Position numbers and translations under genes: made by a program. Of a stretch of DNA of 49,780 nt, positions 40,920 to 49,780 are shown piece after piece. This stretch comes from Candidatus Gastranaerophilales bacterium (lineage in GTDB: Bacteria; Cyanobacteriota; Vampirovibrionia; Gastranaerophilales; Gastranaerophilaceae): positions 1 to 49,780 of the forward strand of contig CANQNX010000005.1 of the NCBI GenBank assembly GCA_947625345.1, written 5' to 3'. The notes below the pieces were generated by a model. That model ran no database searches. It worked only from the letters and a program-made list of their open reading frames with translations, and was not told the DNA's origin. Each line of letters opens with the position of its first letter. The stretch's first letter is position 1.

Positions 40920-42416
40920 TTAATTATGGCAATCACAATTTTGAATTGTTATATATTTAATAAGGCTTCTGATACTAACACCTGCAGCACCTTTAATACC
41001 TTCTGAATTCGGTTTATCCAAAAATGCCGTACCTGCAATATCTAAGTGAATCCATGGGGTTTTAGATATAAATTTAGATAAAAATATACCGGCAGCTGAT
41101 GCTCCGCCGTTTCTTCCGCCCGTATTTTTTGTATCAGCTATATCACTTTTTAAAGAATCACCATACTCTTCATACATAGGCAATTGCCAAAATCTTTCAC
41201 CCATTTTATTTGCTATTTTAATAAATTCAGCTATTTTTTCATCATTATTACCCATAATACCGCTTGCAACAGAACCTAATGCGACCATACAAGCACCTGT
41301 CAGAGTTGCGATATCTATTATTTCATCAACCCCTAATTCTTCTGCATAAGCCAATGCATCTGCCAAAGTTACCCTTCCTTCCGCATCCGTATTGTCAATT
41401 TCAATACTTCTGCCTGTTTTTGCGATTATAACATCACCGGGTTTATAAGCACTTCCTGACGGCATATTTTCACAAGCCGCAACTATTGCATGTACTTCAA
41501 CATCGGGTTTTAAAAATGAAATTGCTCTAATAACAGCTATAACAGCTGCTGCACCTGACATATCATCTCTCATTGTAAGCATTGATGACGGAGGTTTTAA
41601 ATCCAAACCGCCCGCATCAAATGTTATACCTTTTCCTACAATTGCTATTTTTTTCTTAGGATTTTCAGGTTTATAATGCATGTGTATTAATTTTGGTTCA
41701 TGAACACTTCCCTGACCAACCGCTAAAAATGCATTCATTCCCATTTTTTTAACTTCTTCTTTATTAAATACCTTTGTTTCAACGTTAGAATTTTCAACTG
41801 CGAATTTTGACAGTGTTTCGGGATATAAATACTGCGATGATTCATTAATTAAATCTCTTGCCATATTTACGGACTCTGCTACTATTTTACCTATTTCAAC
41901 ACCTGCTTTTGCGCTTTCATATTTCTTATCATCAACTTCGGCAATAATAAATTCTTTTATATTATTTTCTTTCTTAGTCGTTTTATACTTATCAAATGAA
42001 TATTCACCCGATAAAGCACCCTCGGTTATCATTTGCGCACAACCTTTAGGGCACAAACCGCCAATGCCTGCCCCATGTAATACGGTTACAACTCTTTGAA
42101 CGTGTTCTTTTGTCATTAATGTTCTTACGATTTTTGCCGTTAAATCTCTTATTTTAGCAATAGTAAGTTCCTCTTGTTTACCAAGACCTGCTATGATTAT
42201 CTTTTTATTTTTATCTATAATCGGAAGTTCATATAATTCCATATATTTACCTGAAAATTTTTCTTTATTTATTACATAATCGGTAATTACGTTATTATAT
42301 GCGCTATCTACAATTCCCGTAACACCTCCTACAACTTTGACACCTTCAAATAAATTTACGACTATAACATCAGCGTCAATATCCAATATAGATTTTTTTT
42401 CTGCTTTAATTTCCAT
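40920..42416 (-). CDS. pepA: Leucyl aminopeptidase PepA (M17)
   Basis: 498 aa. Di-metal cytosolic exopeptidase that trims N-terminal residues from peptides. Motifs: ESVNMARDLINESSQYLYPE, VGQGSVHEPKLIHMHYKPEN, VGKGITFDAGGLDLKPPSSM, MRDDMSGAAAVIAVIRA, CENMPSGSAYKPGDVI and the metal-binding NTDAEGRVTLADALAYAEE, then TLTGACMVALGSVASGI. The ATG at 42416 has AAGGAG at a 6-base spacing. An ATG at 42434 lies inside the upstream gene and lacks a site, so I reject it. In E. coli PepA is also a DNA-binding protein that represses carAB; whether this one acts on the nearby pyr genes is unknown. It lies 10 bases after the response regulator gene and 8 before the nuclease gene. Confidence 0.96.
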   Translation of the reverse strand: MEIKAEKKSILDIDADVIVVNLFEGVKVVGGVTGIVDSAYNNVITDYVINKEKFSGKYMELYELPIIDKNKKIIIAGLGKQEELTIAKIRDLTAKIVRTLMTKEHVQRVVTVLHGAGIGGLCPKGCAQMITEGALSGEYSFDKYKTTKKENNIKEFIIAEVDDKKYESAKAGVEIGKIVAESVNMARDLINESSQYLYPETLSKFAVENSNVETKVFNKEEVKKMGMNAFLAVGQGSVHEPKLIHMHYKPENPKKKIAIVGKGITFDAGGLDLKPPSSMLTMRDDMSGAAAVIAVIRAISFLKPDVEVHAIVAACENMPSGSAYKPGDVIIAKTGRSIEIDNTDAEGRVTLADALAYAEELGVDEIIDIATLTGACMVALGSVASGIMGNNDEKIAEFIKIANKMGERFWQLPMYEEYGDSLKSDIADTKNTGGRNGGASAAGIFLSKFISKTPWIHLDIAGTAFLDKPNSEGIKGAAGVSIRSLIKYITIQNCDCHN

Positions 42417-42426
42417 ATATCTCTCC

Positions 42427-43740
42427 TTATTCATTATAATTATCCTGAAATTTTTTAATCCATCCGAATATAGAAGTCAATTCGTAAGGTTTTGGCAAGT
42501 ATAAATCAGCACCGGCATTCAAAACCATTTCTTTATCGTGCACGGTTGTTGTAAATATAATATTTGATTTTAAATTATTAAGTTCAAATTTTAATCTTCT
42601 GCATATTTCAAGTCCTTTTAAGGTCTCGGAATTACCCGCATCCAATATTATTACCGAAGGATTAAATTCTTTAACATCCTCTAAAACATTATCGAATTCA
42701 TTTACAATTTTCACATTATATCCTTGAAGTCTTGCCGTAGCTTCAAGAAGAATGGAAAGTGCATCATCAGGTTCGGCAATAAGTATTTTGTTGTTTATTT
42801 CTTTTTTTTCTACGGCATTTTCCGCACTTATTTCGGGACGTTGTATTATAAATGTTGAGCCTGACTTATATTTTGAAAGTTTATGAGTTGAAATTAAAGA
42901 ACTGATTAAATGTTTTAAGTCCGTATATTTTTTATATTTATTTGAAATAACACCTATGCTTGTTGAAACCAGTTTTATTTTATCCTCAGCGGAATCATCA
43001 CCATGCATGAACATAAAACCTCTCTTATTATCCGCTTGAGAATAAAATTTTGAAACAACGGTATCAAAAGCGTATACTAAATAATTTGCTATTTTTTCAG
43101 CTTTTTCTAAGGTTGTAATTATGATAAAATCTTCAGAATTTAATTGTCCTAAATAATCACTGTTTTCTAATGAAGATTTAATTATTGCTGAGTAAGTTTG
43201 CAATAATTTATCAGTTGCAAGTTCACCGTATATTTCTTTATAAAACTCAATGTTATCAATATCTATAAGCATTACAGCCCACTGAGCATCAGAATTTAAC
43301 GTCCTTTTTAACATTTTATATGAAATTTTCGAATCAAACAACATTGTTTTTTCAGAAAAACTATTTTCTAAATTTCTTCTTAAATGAGCCATAATTCTTG
43401 CTTTAAATTCTTCATTGTTAATCGGTTCACTAAGAAAATCATCAGCACCGGCATCAAGAATATCAATCTTATCCTGAATATGATTTGATTTTGACAAAGC
43501 AACCAATTCAGGTCTTATGTTAAAGGTCAATACTCTTATTTGTTCTATTGCTTTTTTTATATCAAAATCTATACTATCTGAAATCAGTATTAAATCAGGT
43601 TCAAAAGCGTTTATTATTCCTAAAGCTGAAGCAAAGTCAGGCGAAGTAAAAACAGTTATATCACTATTTTCCAATATTTTCTTATATTTTGTTGATTGTT
43701 CTTTTCTTTTATCTATTAATAAAACTACTTTTACTAACAT
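42427..43740 (-). CDS. Dual-receiver response regulator with degenerate GGDEF domain
   Basis: 437 aa: receiver (1-120), GGDEF-like domain (135-300), linker and second receiver (318-437). The first receiver has D10 and D55 as phosphorylation-site candidates, but the conserved Lys is replaced (FLSEPI, Glu105). In the central domain the signature reads QLNSEDF (199-205) in place of GGDEF, so it should not make cyclic-di-GMP. The second receiver looks intact: E323/D325, phospho-acceptor D367 in VIILDAG and Lys417 in YLPKPYE. It is therefore more likely a signalling or scaffolding regulator that acts by protein contact. The kinase gene is 3 bases upstream, and the pair forms a two-component system with no DNA-binding domain visible. 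Confidence 0.85.
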   Translation of the reverse strand: MLVKVVLLIDKRKEQSTKYKKILENSDITVFTSPDFASALGIINAFEPDLILISDSIDFDIKKAIEQIRVLTFNIRPELVALSKSNHIQDKIDILDAGADDFLSEPINNEEFKARIMAHLRRNLENSFSEKTMLFDSKISYKMLKRTLNSDAQWAVMLIDIDNIEFYKEIYGELATDKLLQTYSAIIKSSLENSDYLGQLNSEDFIIITTLEKAEKIANYLVYAFDTVVSKFYSQADNKRGFMFMHGDDSAEDKIKLVSTSIGVISNKYKKYTDLKHLISSLISTHKLSKYKSGSTFIIQRPEISAENAVEKKEINNKILIAEPDDALSILLEATARLQGYNVKIVNEFDNVLEDVKEFNPSVIILDAGNSETLKGLEICRRLKFELNNLKSNIIFTTTVHDKEMVLNAGADLYLPKPYELTSIFGWIKKFQDNYNE

Positions 43741-43743
43741 ACT

Positions 43744-44496
43744 CTACTCTTTAATCTTAACTAAACCGTTATCTTCAGGGGTAGCTGCTTTAAAAATAAT
43801 TTTAAATTCGCTGCCCTTAGAAGAACTTTGCACTTCAATTTTCCCATTCATCTTTTCTATAAGGGTCTTTGTAATATATAATCCCAGTCCGTTACCTTGT
43901 ATTTTCCTTGTTAAAGGTGAATCTATTCTTGAAAATTTGTTGAATATTTTATCAATATTCTCTTTATCAATACCTATACCTTCATCTTTAATACTTATTA
44001 TAACGGTACCGTCATTATAATTTTGTCCCAAATTAATCGTAACGGTAGTACCTTCATTTGAATACTTAGAAGCATTATCTGTAATATTTAACAAAATTTG
44101 CTGAAGTTTATCCGTATCTATCAATATTTTTGGCAAATTTGTATCATAATTGCACACATATTTATGAGTTTTATATTGATTTTTAATAATTTGTATAACG
44201 GAATCGACTATGGGCTTAATATCAACTGTTTTATATATCATAAGCTCCTTATCGGATTGCATTTTAGATACGGTTAAAAGATTTTCAACAAGATTTATCA
44301 GCCTGTTAGACTGTTCTTTGATTATCAACAAAAATTTTTCCCTTTGTTCGGGAGTTAACCTGTCATAAGAAGTTAAAAGAGTATCAGCAAATCCTCTTAT
44401 ACTTGTCAAAGGTGTTCTTAGTTCGTGGCTAACCGTAGAAATAAAATCAATATGTGCCTGTTCTAATGTATTGTTTTCTTCTTGAGTATTTACCAT
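43744..44496 (-). CDS. Sensor histidine kinase, soluble HisKA-HATPase
   Basis: 250 aa with no membrane helix and no sensor domain. HisKA motif FISTVSHELRTPLTSIRGFA with phospho-acceptor His24, then an intact ATPase domain: N-box LLNITDNASKYSN, DEGIGIDKENIDKIFNKFSR and GNGLGLYITKTLIEKMNGKI. The kinase should be active, in contrast to the degenerate one at 1597-2736. It probably phosphorylates the response regulator 3 bases downstream. Input must come from a partner protein or from the N-terminal ~13 residues (MVNTQEENNTLEQ). It follows the TolC gene by 45 bases, suggesting a link between efflux and signalling. The ribosome site is weak. Confidence 0.92.
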   Translation of the reverse strand: MVNTQEENNTLEQAHIDFISTVSHELRTPLTSIRGFADTLLTSYDRLTPEQREKFLLIIKEQSNRLINLVENLLTVSKMQSDKELMIYKTVDIKPIVDSVIQIIKNQYKTHKYVCNYDTNLPKILIDTDKLQQILLNITDNASKYSNEGTTVTINLGQNYNDGTVIISIKDEGIGIDKENIDKIFNKFSRIDSPLTRKIQGNGLGLYITKTLIEKMNGKIEVQSSSKGSEFKIIFKAATPEDNGLVKIKE

Positions 44497-44541
44497 AATA
44501 CTTAATTATATAACTGTTTTTTAATTTTTACTATATCTTAA

Positions 44542-46212
44542 TTACAACAAATCATTATCCGAAGCCTTTAAGGGAACACCCATTAATTTTTCGAGATTTG
44601 CAGCATAAACATGATAATTTAACAGATTATTATAATAATCAAGCTGAGAATTTCTGTAGGTAGTTTCGGCATCTTTTAACTCAATGGCATCACCCAAGCC
44701 CACTTTATATCTGCCTGAAGCCTGATCATACTGTTCTTTTGCCTGATCCATGGATAATTTGGCGACTCCTATACTTTCTTTTGCAGTAGTTAAGTTTAAA
44801 TATGCCTGTTTTACCTCAAAATATATATTTTGTTTTGTATTTTCATAATCGGCTAAATCTTTTTTATACGTTGCCTTTGCTTCATCAACCTGTTTCTTTA
44901 AAGACATCAAATTAACTGTTTGATAATTTAATTGAGCACCTATTTGATAACCATGATCCGTATCAACCTTTTTACCGCCTCTTGTATATGAAGCAAAACC
45001 CGATATATTAGGAGTAAATGCCCTTCTTGATGCACGAACCAAAAGTTCAGACGCATCCGCTTTCTTTTTTGCCGCCAATAATTCGGGGCTTGTATCGTAT
45101 GCAGTATTGACAGCATCATCAGCATTTATGTCATAAGCTTTTGTTGTTAAATTATCCGTTACATCATAATCGGTGTAATCAGGCATGCCCATTGCATTGC
45201 TTAATTGTACATATGCGATTTTCAATGTATTTTTTGCCTGAAGCAGATTTAATTTAGCCCTTCCCAAATTATGTTCGGCTGTTAATACATCTATTTTTGC
45301 CTTTGTACCGATATCATAATATGCTTTTGCCTGTTCTAAGTGAAGTGTATAATCCTTTACGGTATCTTCATAAACTTTTACCTGCTGTTGAGCAAAAAGT
45401 AAATTGTAATATGCCTGTTTTACGGTAAATACGACAGTATTTATCGCTGTTTCAAGATTATATTTTGCCGATTCATAGGTTCTTTTTGCTAAATCCGCCT
45501 GAGCTTTTGTTTTCCCAAAATCGAACAACAGCATATTGCCTGATACTGTCGGAGTATAAAACATATCATAAATTTGAGTAGGAAATGCAAAGTTTGACAT
45601 CTGCATATCATTTCTTGAATAACTTACTCCTGCCGAAAAAGTCGGGAAATAATTTGCCCAAGCCTGTGCTATTTTACTTTTATATATCTCCGCATTACTC
45701 ATTGCAGACTTAATTGCGGGATGATGTTCAAGCGCAATTTTAACGCATTCATCAACTTCTATAATTTTGTTTGTTTCAATACTGCCTTGATAAGCCGTAT
45801 CTGTTAATACTTTTTCCGAATTTCCTTCAGAAACGGCAGGAATTTCTTTTTGTTCAGTTTGTTTTTTCTTTCCTTGTGTTTTTTGTTTTTTTGTGAGTTT
45901 TGCTTTTTTCTTTTGTTCTTTTTGAACTTTTTCTATTGTTTTTATTTCTTCAATATTAGGTTCTTCAGGCTTTATCTCTTCTGCTTGTTCATTCTTTATT
46001 TTCTTGTTTCTTACAAAGATATTTTTTAAGGACTTTTTACTTTTAGTTTTCTTTATTTCAACTGCATTTTGAGTTTGCTCTGTTGTTATTCTTGAAGGAA
46101 GTTCGTTTATTATCTGAGGAATAATAATTTCATCCCTTATTGCATTTTCGTCCTCCGCAAAAACAGGGCTTGCCATAACTAATAATATAAATAACAATAA
46201 TTTTTTATTCAT
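44542..46212 (-). CDS. tolC: TolC-family outer-membrane efflux protein with Lys-rich N-terminal insert
   Basis: 556 aa. Signal peptide MNKKLLLFILLVMASPVFAE, then two TolC repeats: CVKIALEHHPAIKSAMSNAE (about 155 on), FSAGVSYSRNDM, ANYFPTFSAG, LLFDFGKTKAQADLAKRTYE, VFTVKQAYYNLLFAQQQVKV, and in the second half ANISGF-like PNISGFASYTRGG, YFEVKQAYLNLTTAKESIGV and GRYKVGLGDAIELKDAETTY. It would form the trimeric outer-membrane channel of the RND pump encoded just upstream. Between signal peptide and channel lies an unusual ~110-residue stretch very rich in Lys, Glu and Gln (KKAKLTKKQKTQGKKKQTEQ). The ATG at 46212 gives a proper signal peptide; an ATG at 46281 inside the RND gene would place a basic extension before it. 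It follows the pump by 22 bases. Confidence 0.92.
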   Translation of the reverse strand: MNKKLLLFILLVMASPVFAEDENAIRDEIIIPQIINELPSRITTEQTQNAVEIKKTKSKKSLKNIFVRNKKIKNEQAEEIKPEEPNIEEIKTIEKVQKEQKKKAKLTKKQKTQGKKKQTEQKEIPAVSEGNSEKVLTDTAYQGSIETNKIIEVDECVKIALEHHPAIKSAMSNAEIYKSKIAQAWANYFPTFSAGVSYSRNDMQMSNFAFPTQIYDMFYTPTVSGNMLLFDFGKTKAQADLAKRTYESAKYNLETAINTVVFTVKQAYYNLLFAQQQVKVYEDTVKDYTLHLEQAKAYYDIGTKAKIDVLTAEHNLGRAKLNLLQAKNTLKIAYVQLSNAMGMPDYTDYDVTDNLTTKAYDINADDAVNTAYDTSPELLAAKKKADASELLVRASRRAFTPNISGFASYTRGGKKVDTDHGYQIGAQLNYQTVNLMSLKKQVDEAKATYKKDLADYENTKQNIYFEVKQAYLNLTTAKESIGVAKLSMDQAKEQYDQASGRYKVGLGDAIELKDAETTYRNSQLDYYNNLLNYHVYAANLEKLMGVPLKASDNDLL

Positions 46213-46234
46213 TTTTCCCACTCTACTCTTAAAA

Positions 46235-49200
46235 CTAATTATTTTCAGCTTTTTCTTTTTTCCTCTTTTCAAGATTTTCAACTAATGATTGAACAAGAAC
46301 ATAGAAAACAGGTGTTAAGATAGTACCTATGGTAGCAGCGGCCGTCATACCTCCGAATACCGTAGAACCGACTGAAATTCTGCTCTGAGCGCCCGCACCG
46401 GTTGCAAATACCATCGGTAATACACCAAAGACAAATGCTAATGCCGTCATCATAATAGCTCTAAATCTTATTCTTGCTGCTTCTATTGCTGCATCTTCTA
46501 TACTTAACCCTTTATTTTCATGTAAATCACGTGCAAATTCGACAATCAATATTGACTGCTTAGCTGCAATACCGATAAGTGCAATCATACCAACCTGAGA
46601 ATATAAATCAAAAGACTGACCTATCATTAATTGGAATACTAAAGCACCTAATGCCGCAACGGGAGCGATTAATAATACCGCAACAGGGATTGACCAGCTT
46701 TCGTACAATGCAACAAGGAACAAATATACAAATGTCAGAGCAAGAGCAATTACTATACCTGTTTGCCCCGAGGATTCTCTTTCCTGAAGTGATGTACCTG
46801 ACCAGTCATAACCGACATCATGAGGCAATGTTTTAACTGCAACATTTTCCATTGCCTTCATTGCTTCACCTGAACTTTTCCCTGAAGCAGGCTGACCTGA
46901 GAATTGTACACTTCTATACTGGTTAAACCTTGTAATAGATGCGGCACCTACTGTTTGCTCAATATTAATCATCGTCATTAATGGCAGCATTTGTCCGTTC
47001 ATATTTTTTACATATATTTTTTCAAGATCGGTAACTTTGTTTCTGAATTCGTCTTCAGCTTGCATCTGCACCTTAAATACACGACCTAATTTATTAAAGT
47101 CGTTTATATAATACGAACCTAAAGTTGAAGCTAAAGTTGAATACAACTCTTGTATATTAACATTTTGAGCTAAAACTTTTTCATAATCAATATTTAATCT
47201 GTATTGAGGCACATTTGCCTGATAAGTAGTATAAACACTGCTTAAACCTTTATCCTGATTTGCTGCAACGGTTAATTGGTTGGCAAATCTTTCAATATCC
47301 TGCAAAGAGTGCTCGCCTTTTGAAAGCATTTGGAACTCAAAACCGCCTAACATACTCATACCTGATATTGCAGGAGGCGAGAATGCAGCTATTGATGCTT
47401 CATTTATCTTTGCCGCACGAGCTCTTAACTCTTTCAATATACCGTTATGAGATAAATCCGTGGGTTTGCCTTGAATTTTTCTTATTACCCAATCCCAAGG
47501 ATATATTTTTCTTTCATTCCATTCTTTTAACGGAACAATACAAAATGCCTGGTTTGTAGGTCCTATACCTGCGAAGGTAATAATTCTTTCAGGGACTACA
47601 CCGTCTATTTGTTTAACTTCTTCAGTTAATTTTAACAATACGTCCTGTGTTTTATTTAACGCAGACCCCGGAGGCAGAACTATTTGAGCCATAACTACCG
47701 CTTGGTCTTCATCAGGAATAAATCCTGTCGGGATTACTTTAAACAAAAATCCCATTAACAGTATAAATCCTGCATACAAGCACAGGGTTAATTTTTTATT
47801 ATAAACAAACTTTTTAACTATATCCAAATACCAATGAGTTGCCTTGTCAAACCTTTCATCAAAAGCGGTAAACACTTTTTTGATAAAAGCAGTAAATGCA
47901 TTAGAAGGCTTTCTGTTAGGATCTTCAGGTCTTAGGATTATCGAACACATTGCAGGGGATAATGTTAAAGCACATATTGCAGATAATGCAATTGATACTG
48001 CAATACAAACCGCAAACTGTCTGTACATTAATCCCGACAATCCTGATATAAATGATACGGGAACAAATACAGCCATCAAAACCATAGCCATAGCGACCAA
48101 AGCACCGCCTACTTCCTGCATTGTAAGCTGAGTAGCTTCAACAGGAGTTTTACCGTCCTCAAGGTGCCTTTTTACGTTTTCTATAACAACAATAGCATCA
48201 TCGACTACTACCGCAACCGCCAGTACCATCGCAAACAAAGTCAACAGGTTTATTGACATTCCGAAAACAGGCAAGGCTGCAAAAGTTCCTATCAACGATA
48301 CGGGAATTGTTACACAAGGAACTAACGTTGCTCTCCAATCGCCTAAGAATACAAATATTACTAAAATTACGATTAAAGATGTCATTAAAATCGTAAATAC
48401 AACTTCTTTCATGGATTCACGAATAAACTTGGAGTCATCGTGCATCATTTTTATTTCTAAAGATTCAGGCAGGGTTTTATTAATTTCCGCCACCTTTTTA
48501 TTAACAAGATTTACTATATTAATTGTATTAGCACCCGGCAAAGGTACAACCTGAATAACCGCAACAGGTTTACCGCCTATTAAACCTAACTTATCATAAC
48601 TGTAAGCACCTAACTCAACCCTTGCTACATCCTTAATTCTAATGTTTGAACCGTCTGTATTTGAGCGGACTATAATATTTTCAAATTCTTCAGGTTCAAT
48701 TAAACGGCCTTTTGTCATAAGAGTCATTCTTAAAGTCTGATTTGCTTTACTCGGCAGTGAACCTAAGGCACCCGATGAAACCTGTACGTTTTGAGTTTGA
48801 ATGGCAGCCTGCACTTCACTGACAGAAACATTTAAGTTAGCCATTTTTTGAGGGTCTAACCAAATTCTCATACTGTAATCGCCTGCGCCGAATACATTTA
48901 CATCTCCGACACCATCCAAACGTTTAATTTCATCTTTAATATAAATCGTTCCGTAGTTAGTTAAATCTAACTGGCTCCAAGACCCGTCATTGGATACTAA
49001 GTCCAAAATACAAGCTCCAGCACCTGCTACTTCATTCGTAGCCGTTACCCCTAAACGCTTTACATCCTCGGGGAGCAGGGCTTCTACCTGTGATATTCTG
49101 TTTTGTACGTTTACTAAGTTTATATCTTTGTTGGTTCCTACCTTAAAATATATATCTAACTGATAAGATTCATCATAACAGGTGGAGGACATATAAATCA

Positions 49201-49447
49201 TATTTTCAACACCGTTAATTTGTGATTCCAATATGGAAGCAACGGAGGATTCAATAACGGATGCACTTGCGCCGGGGTATGAAGCGGATACTACTACCTG
49301 CGGAGGTGTAATATTCGGATATTTTTCCAATTGCAATCCGAACATTGAAACTAAACCTACCAGTGTTATAAAAATCGATATAACCATCGCAAATCTTGGT
49401 TTGGTTATAAAGAAATATAATTGATTTTTCTTTTTATTATCTTCCAT
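46235..49447 (-). CDS. RND multidrug efflux transporter (HAE1/AcrB family)
   Basis: 1070 aa, normal length. N-terminal [20 protein letters not shown], periplasmic porter domains ([20 protein letters not shown]), and proton-relay residues in [20 protein letters not shown] (the Asp pair) and [20 protein letters not shown] (Lys). [31 protein letters not shown] and [20 protein letters not shown] (then GSTVFGGM) are typical of hydrophobe/amphiphile efflux pumps. It exports drugs or bile-like compounds with the adaptor and TolC by proton motive force. The adaptor gene is 12 bases upstream and TolC 22 bases downstream, a complete tripartite operon. The substrate range is not predictable. Confidence 0.96.
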   Translation of the reverse strand: MEDNKKKNQLYFFITKPRFAMVISIFITLVGLVSMFGLQLEKYPNITPPQVVVSASYPGASASVIESSVASILESQINGVENMIYMSSTCYDESYQLDIYFKVGTNKDINLVNVQNRISQVEALLPEDVKRLGVTATNEVAGAGACILDLVSNDGSWSQLDLTNYGTIYIKDEIKRLDGVGDVNVFGAGDYSMRIWLDPQKMANLNVSVSEVQAAIQTQNVQVSSGALGSLPSKANQTLRMTLMTKGRLIEPEEFENIIVRSNTDGSNIRIKDVARVELGAYSYDKLGLIGGKPVAVIQVVPLPGANTINIVNLVNKKVAEINKTLPESLEIKMMHDDSKFIRESMKEVVFTILMTSLIVILVIFVFLGDWRATLVPCVTIPVSLIGTFAALPVFGMSINLLTLFAMVLAVAVVVDDAIVVIENVKRHLEDGKTPVEATQLTMQEVGGALVAMAMVLMAVFVPVSFISGLSGLMYRQFAVCIAVSIALSAICALTLSPAMCSIILRPEDPNRKPSNAFTAFIKKVFTAFDERFDKATHWYLDIVKKFVYNKKLTLCLYAGFILLMGFLFKVIPTGFIPDEDQAVVMAQIVLPPGSALNKTQDVLLKLTEEVKQIDGVVPERIITFAGIGPTNQAFCIVPLKEWNERKIYPWDWVIRKIQGKPTDLSHNGILKELRARAAKINEASIAAFSPPAISGMSMLGGFEFQMLSKGEHSLQDIERFANQLTVAANQDKGLSSVYTTYQANVPQYRLNIDYEKVLAQNVNIQELYSTLASTLGSYYINDFNKLGRVFKVQMQAEDEFRNKVTDLEKIYVKNMNGQMLPLMTMINIEQTVGAASITRFNQYRSVQFSGQPASGKSSGEAMKAMENVAVKTLPHDVGYDWSGTSLQERESSGQTGIVIALALTFVYLFLVALYESWSIPVAVLLIAPVAALGALVFQLMIGQSFDLYSQVGMIALIGIAAKQSILIVEFARDLHENKGLSIEDAAIEAARIRFRAIMMTALAFVFGVLPMVFATGAGAQSRISVGSTVFGGMTAAATIGTILTPVFYVLVQSLVENLEKRKKEKAENN

Positions 49448-49459
49448 TTTCTTTTCCTG

Positions 49460-49780
49460 CTATTTCGTTTGTGTTTGAGCTTGTGTTTCTTCTTCTAAAG
49501 GTGTTGTTTTAACTTTTTGCCCAGGCATTCTGATACTTTGAATACCTTTAGCAACAATTATATCCTCCGGAGTAAGACCTTCTTCAACTACCCAATTTTT
49601 ATTTATTTCTTCAGAAACTTTAATATCTTTTCTTACTGTTTTACTGTCACCGTCTATACCCCAAACATAATAGCCTTGTGCATCATTTAAAGCTGAAGCT
49701 TGCGGAACAAGTAATACTTTTTTCGGAACAGTTGATTTAACTATTACTTTTACGAAATCCCCCGGAACCAAAAGCTCGTC
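49460..49780 (-). CDS. RND efflux periplasmic adaptor (membrane fusion protein), C-terminal part
   Basis: The frame is open to the right edge and ends at 49460, giving the last ~106 residues of an AcrA/MexA-type adaptor. DELLVPGDFVKVIVKSTVPK is the beta-barrel segment 'L-x-P-G-M/D-F-V-x-V', followed by LLVPQASALNDAQGYYVWGI, which is the membrane-proximal domain of these proteins, and a Thr/Gln-rich tail. A TTG codon at 49771 is internal, not a start, because coding continues upstream out of the window. It is the first visible gene of the efflux operon, 12 bases before the pump. Confidence 0.9.
   Translation of the reverse strand, partial: DELLVPGDFVKVIVKSTVPKKVLLVPQASALNDAQGYYVWGIDGDSKTVRKDIKVSEEINKNWVVEEGLTPEDIIVAKGIQSIRMPGQKVKTTPLEEETQAQTQTK

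Noticed and set aside
1-49780. tRNA, rRNA, CRISPR arrays, insertion sequences or prophage genes
   Set aside because: No clover-leaf-like sequences, direct-repeat arrays, transposases or phage genes were seen on reading both strands; a covariance-model search was not possible.

Overview
The window is AT-rich (roughly one third G+C), gene-dense bacterial DNA with no tRNA, rRNA, CRISPR array or insertion sequence that I can see. Gene content suggests an anaerobic, non-photosynthetic, diderm bacterium: FeS-rich redox proteins, Tat export, nickel-pincer cofactor genes, a TolC/RND efflux system and peptidoglycan genes. The protein at 4039-5001 starts with a motif (MGLAASQARFLGITARKS) that I associate from memory with gut Melainabacteria (Vampirovibrionia, Gastranaerophilales). 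I therefore favour that group, as an inference.

Layout. 1-2.8 kb: the end of a family 2 glycosyltransferase, a MalK/UgpC-type ABC ATPase and a histidine-kinase-like protein that has lost its phospho-acceptor histidine. 2.8-5.9 kb: a sigma-70 family factor divergent from two lineage-type proteins of unknown function. 5.9-9 kb: a small exported nuclease-fold-like protein, a 3-methyladenine glycosylase, rsmI, a STAS protein and a membrane protein. 9.2-12.8 kb: an alpha-amylase-fold protein, nagZ and a tiny secreted protein. 12.8-19.9 kb, minus strand: murF-mraY-murD-ftsW-murG-folC, a reduced division/cell-wall cluster. 20.1-26 kb, plus strand: a frameshifted Tat-lipoprotein aldo/keto reductase, a NapH-NapG-like polyferredoxin with an internal twin-arginine motif, tatA, tatC, larB, larC and a NikMN/LarMN nickel permease component. 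26-28.5 kb: a cysteine-cluster protein, a winged-helix protein and an activase-related protein. 28.5-38.4 kb, minus strand: a complete UMP operon pyrK-pyrD-pyrE-pyrB-pyrC-(pyrF::carA)-carB plus a 47-residue ORF. Its leader holds a sigma-70 promoter, a 12-codon leader peptide and an intrinsic terminator. 38.5-40.9 kb: a rhodanese-like protein and a MjaI-like restriction-modification pair whose methyltransferase carries a C-terminal SNase-like domain. 40.9 kb to the end, minus strand: pepA, a dual-receiver response regulator, a histidine kinase, TolC, an RND pump and the end of its adaptor, all tightly packed and probably co-transcribed with the restriction gene.

How it fits together. The pyr operon encodes all steps from bicarbonate and glutamine to UMP, and its leader looks built for translation-coupled attenuation like E. 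coli pyrBI. The Tat genes sit beside two proteins that both appear to need Tat. The restriction gene resembles MjaI, which cuts CTAG, and by eye I found only one CTAG in the whole window where on the order of a hundred would be expected. That agrees with the enzyme assignment, though CTAG is also rare in many unrelated bacteria.
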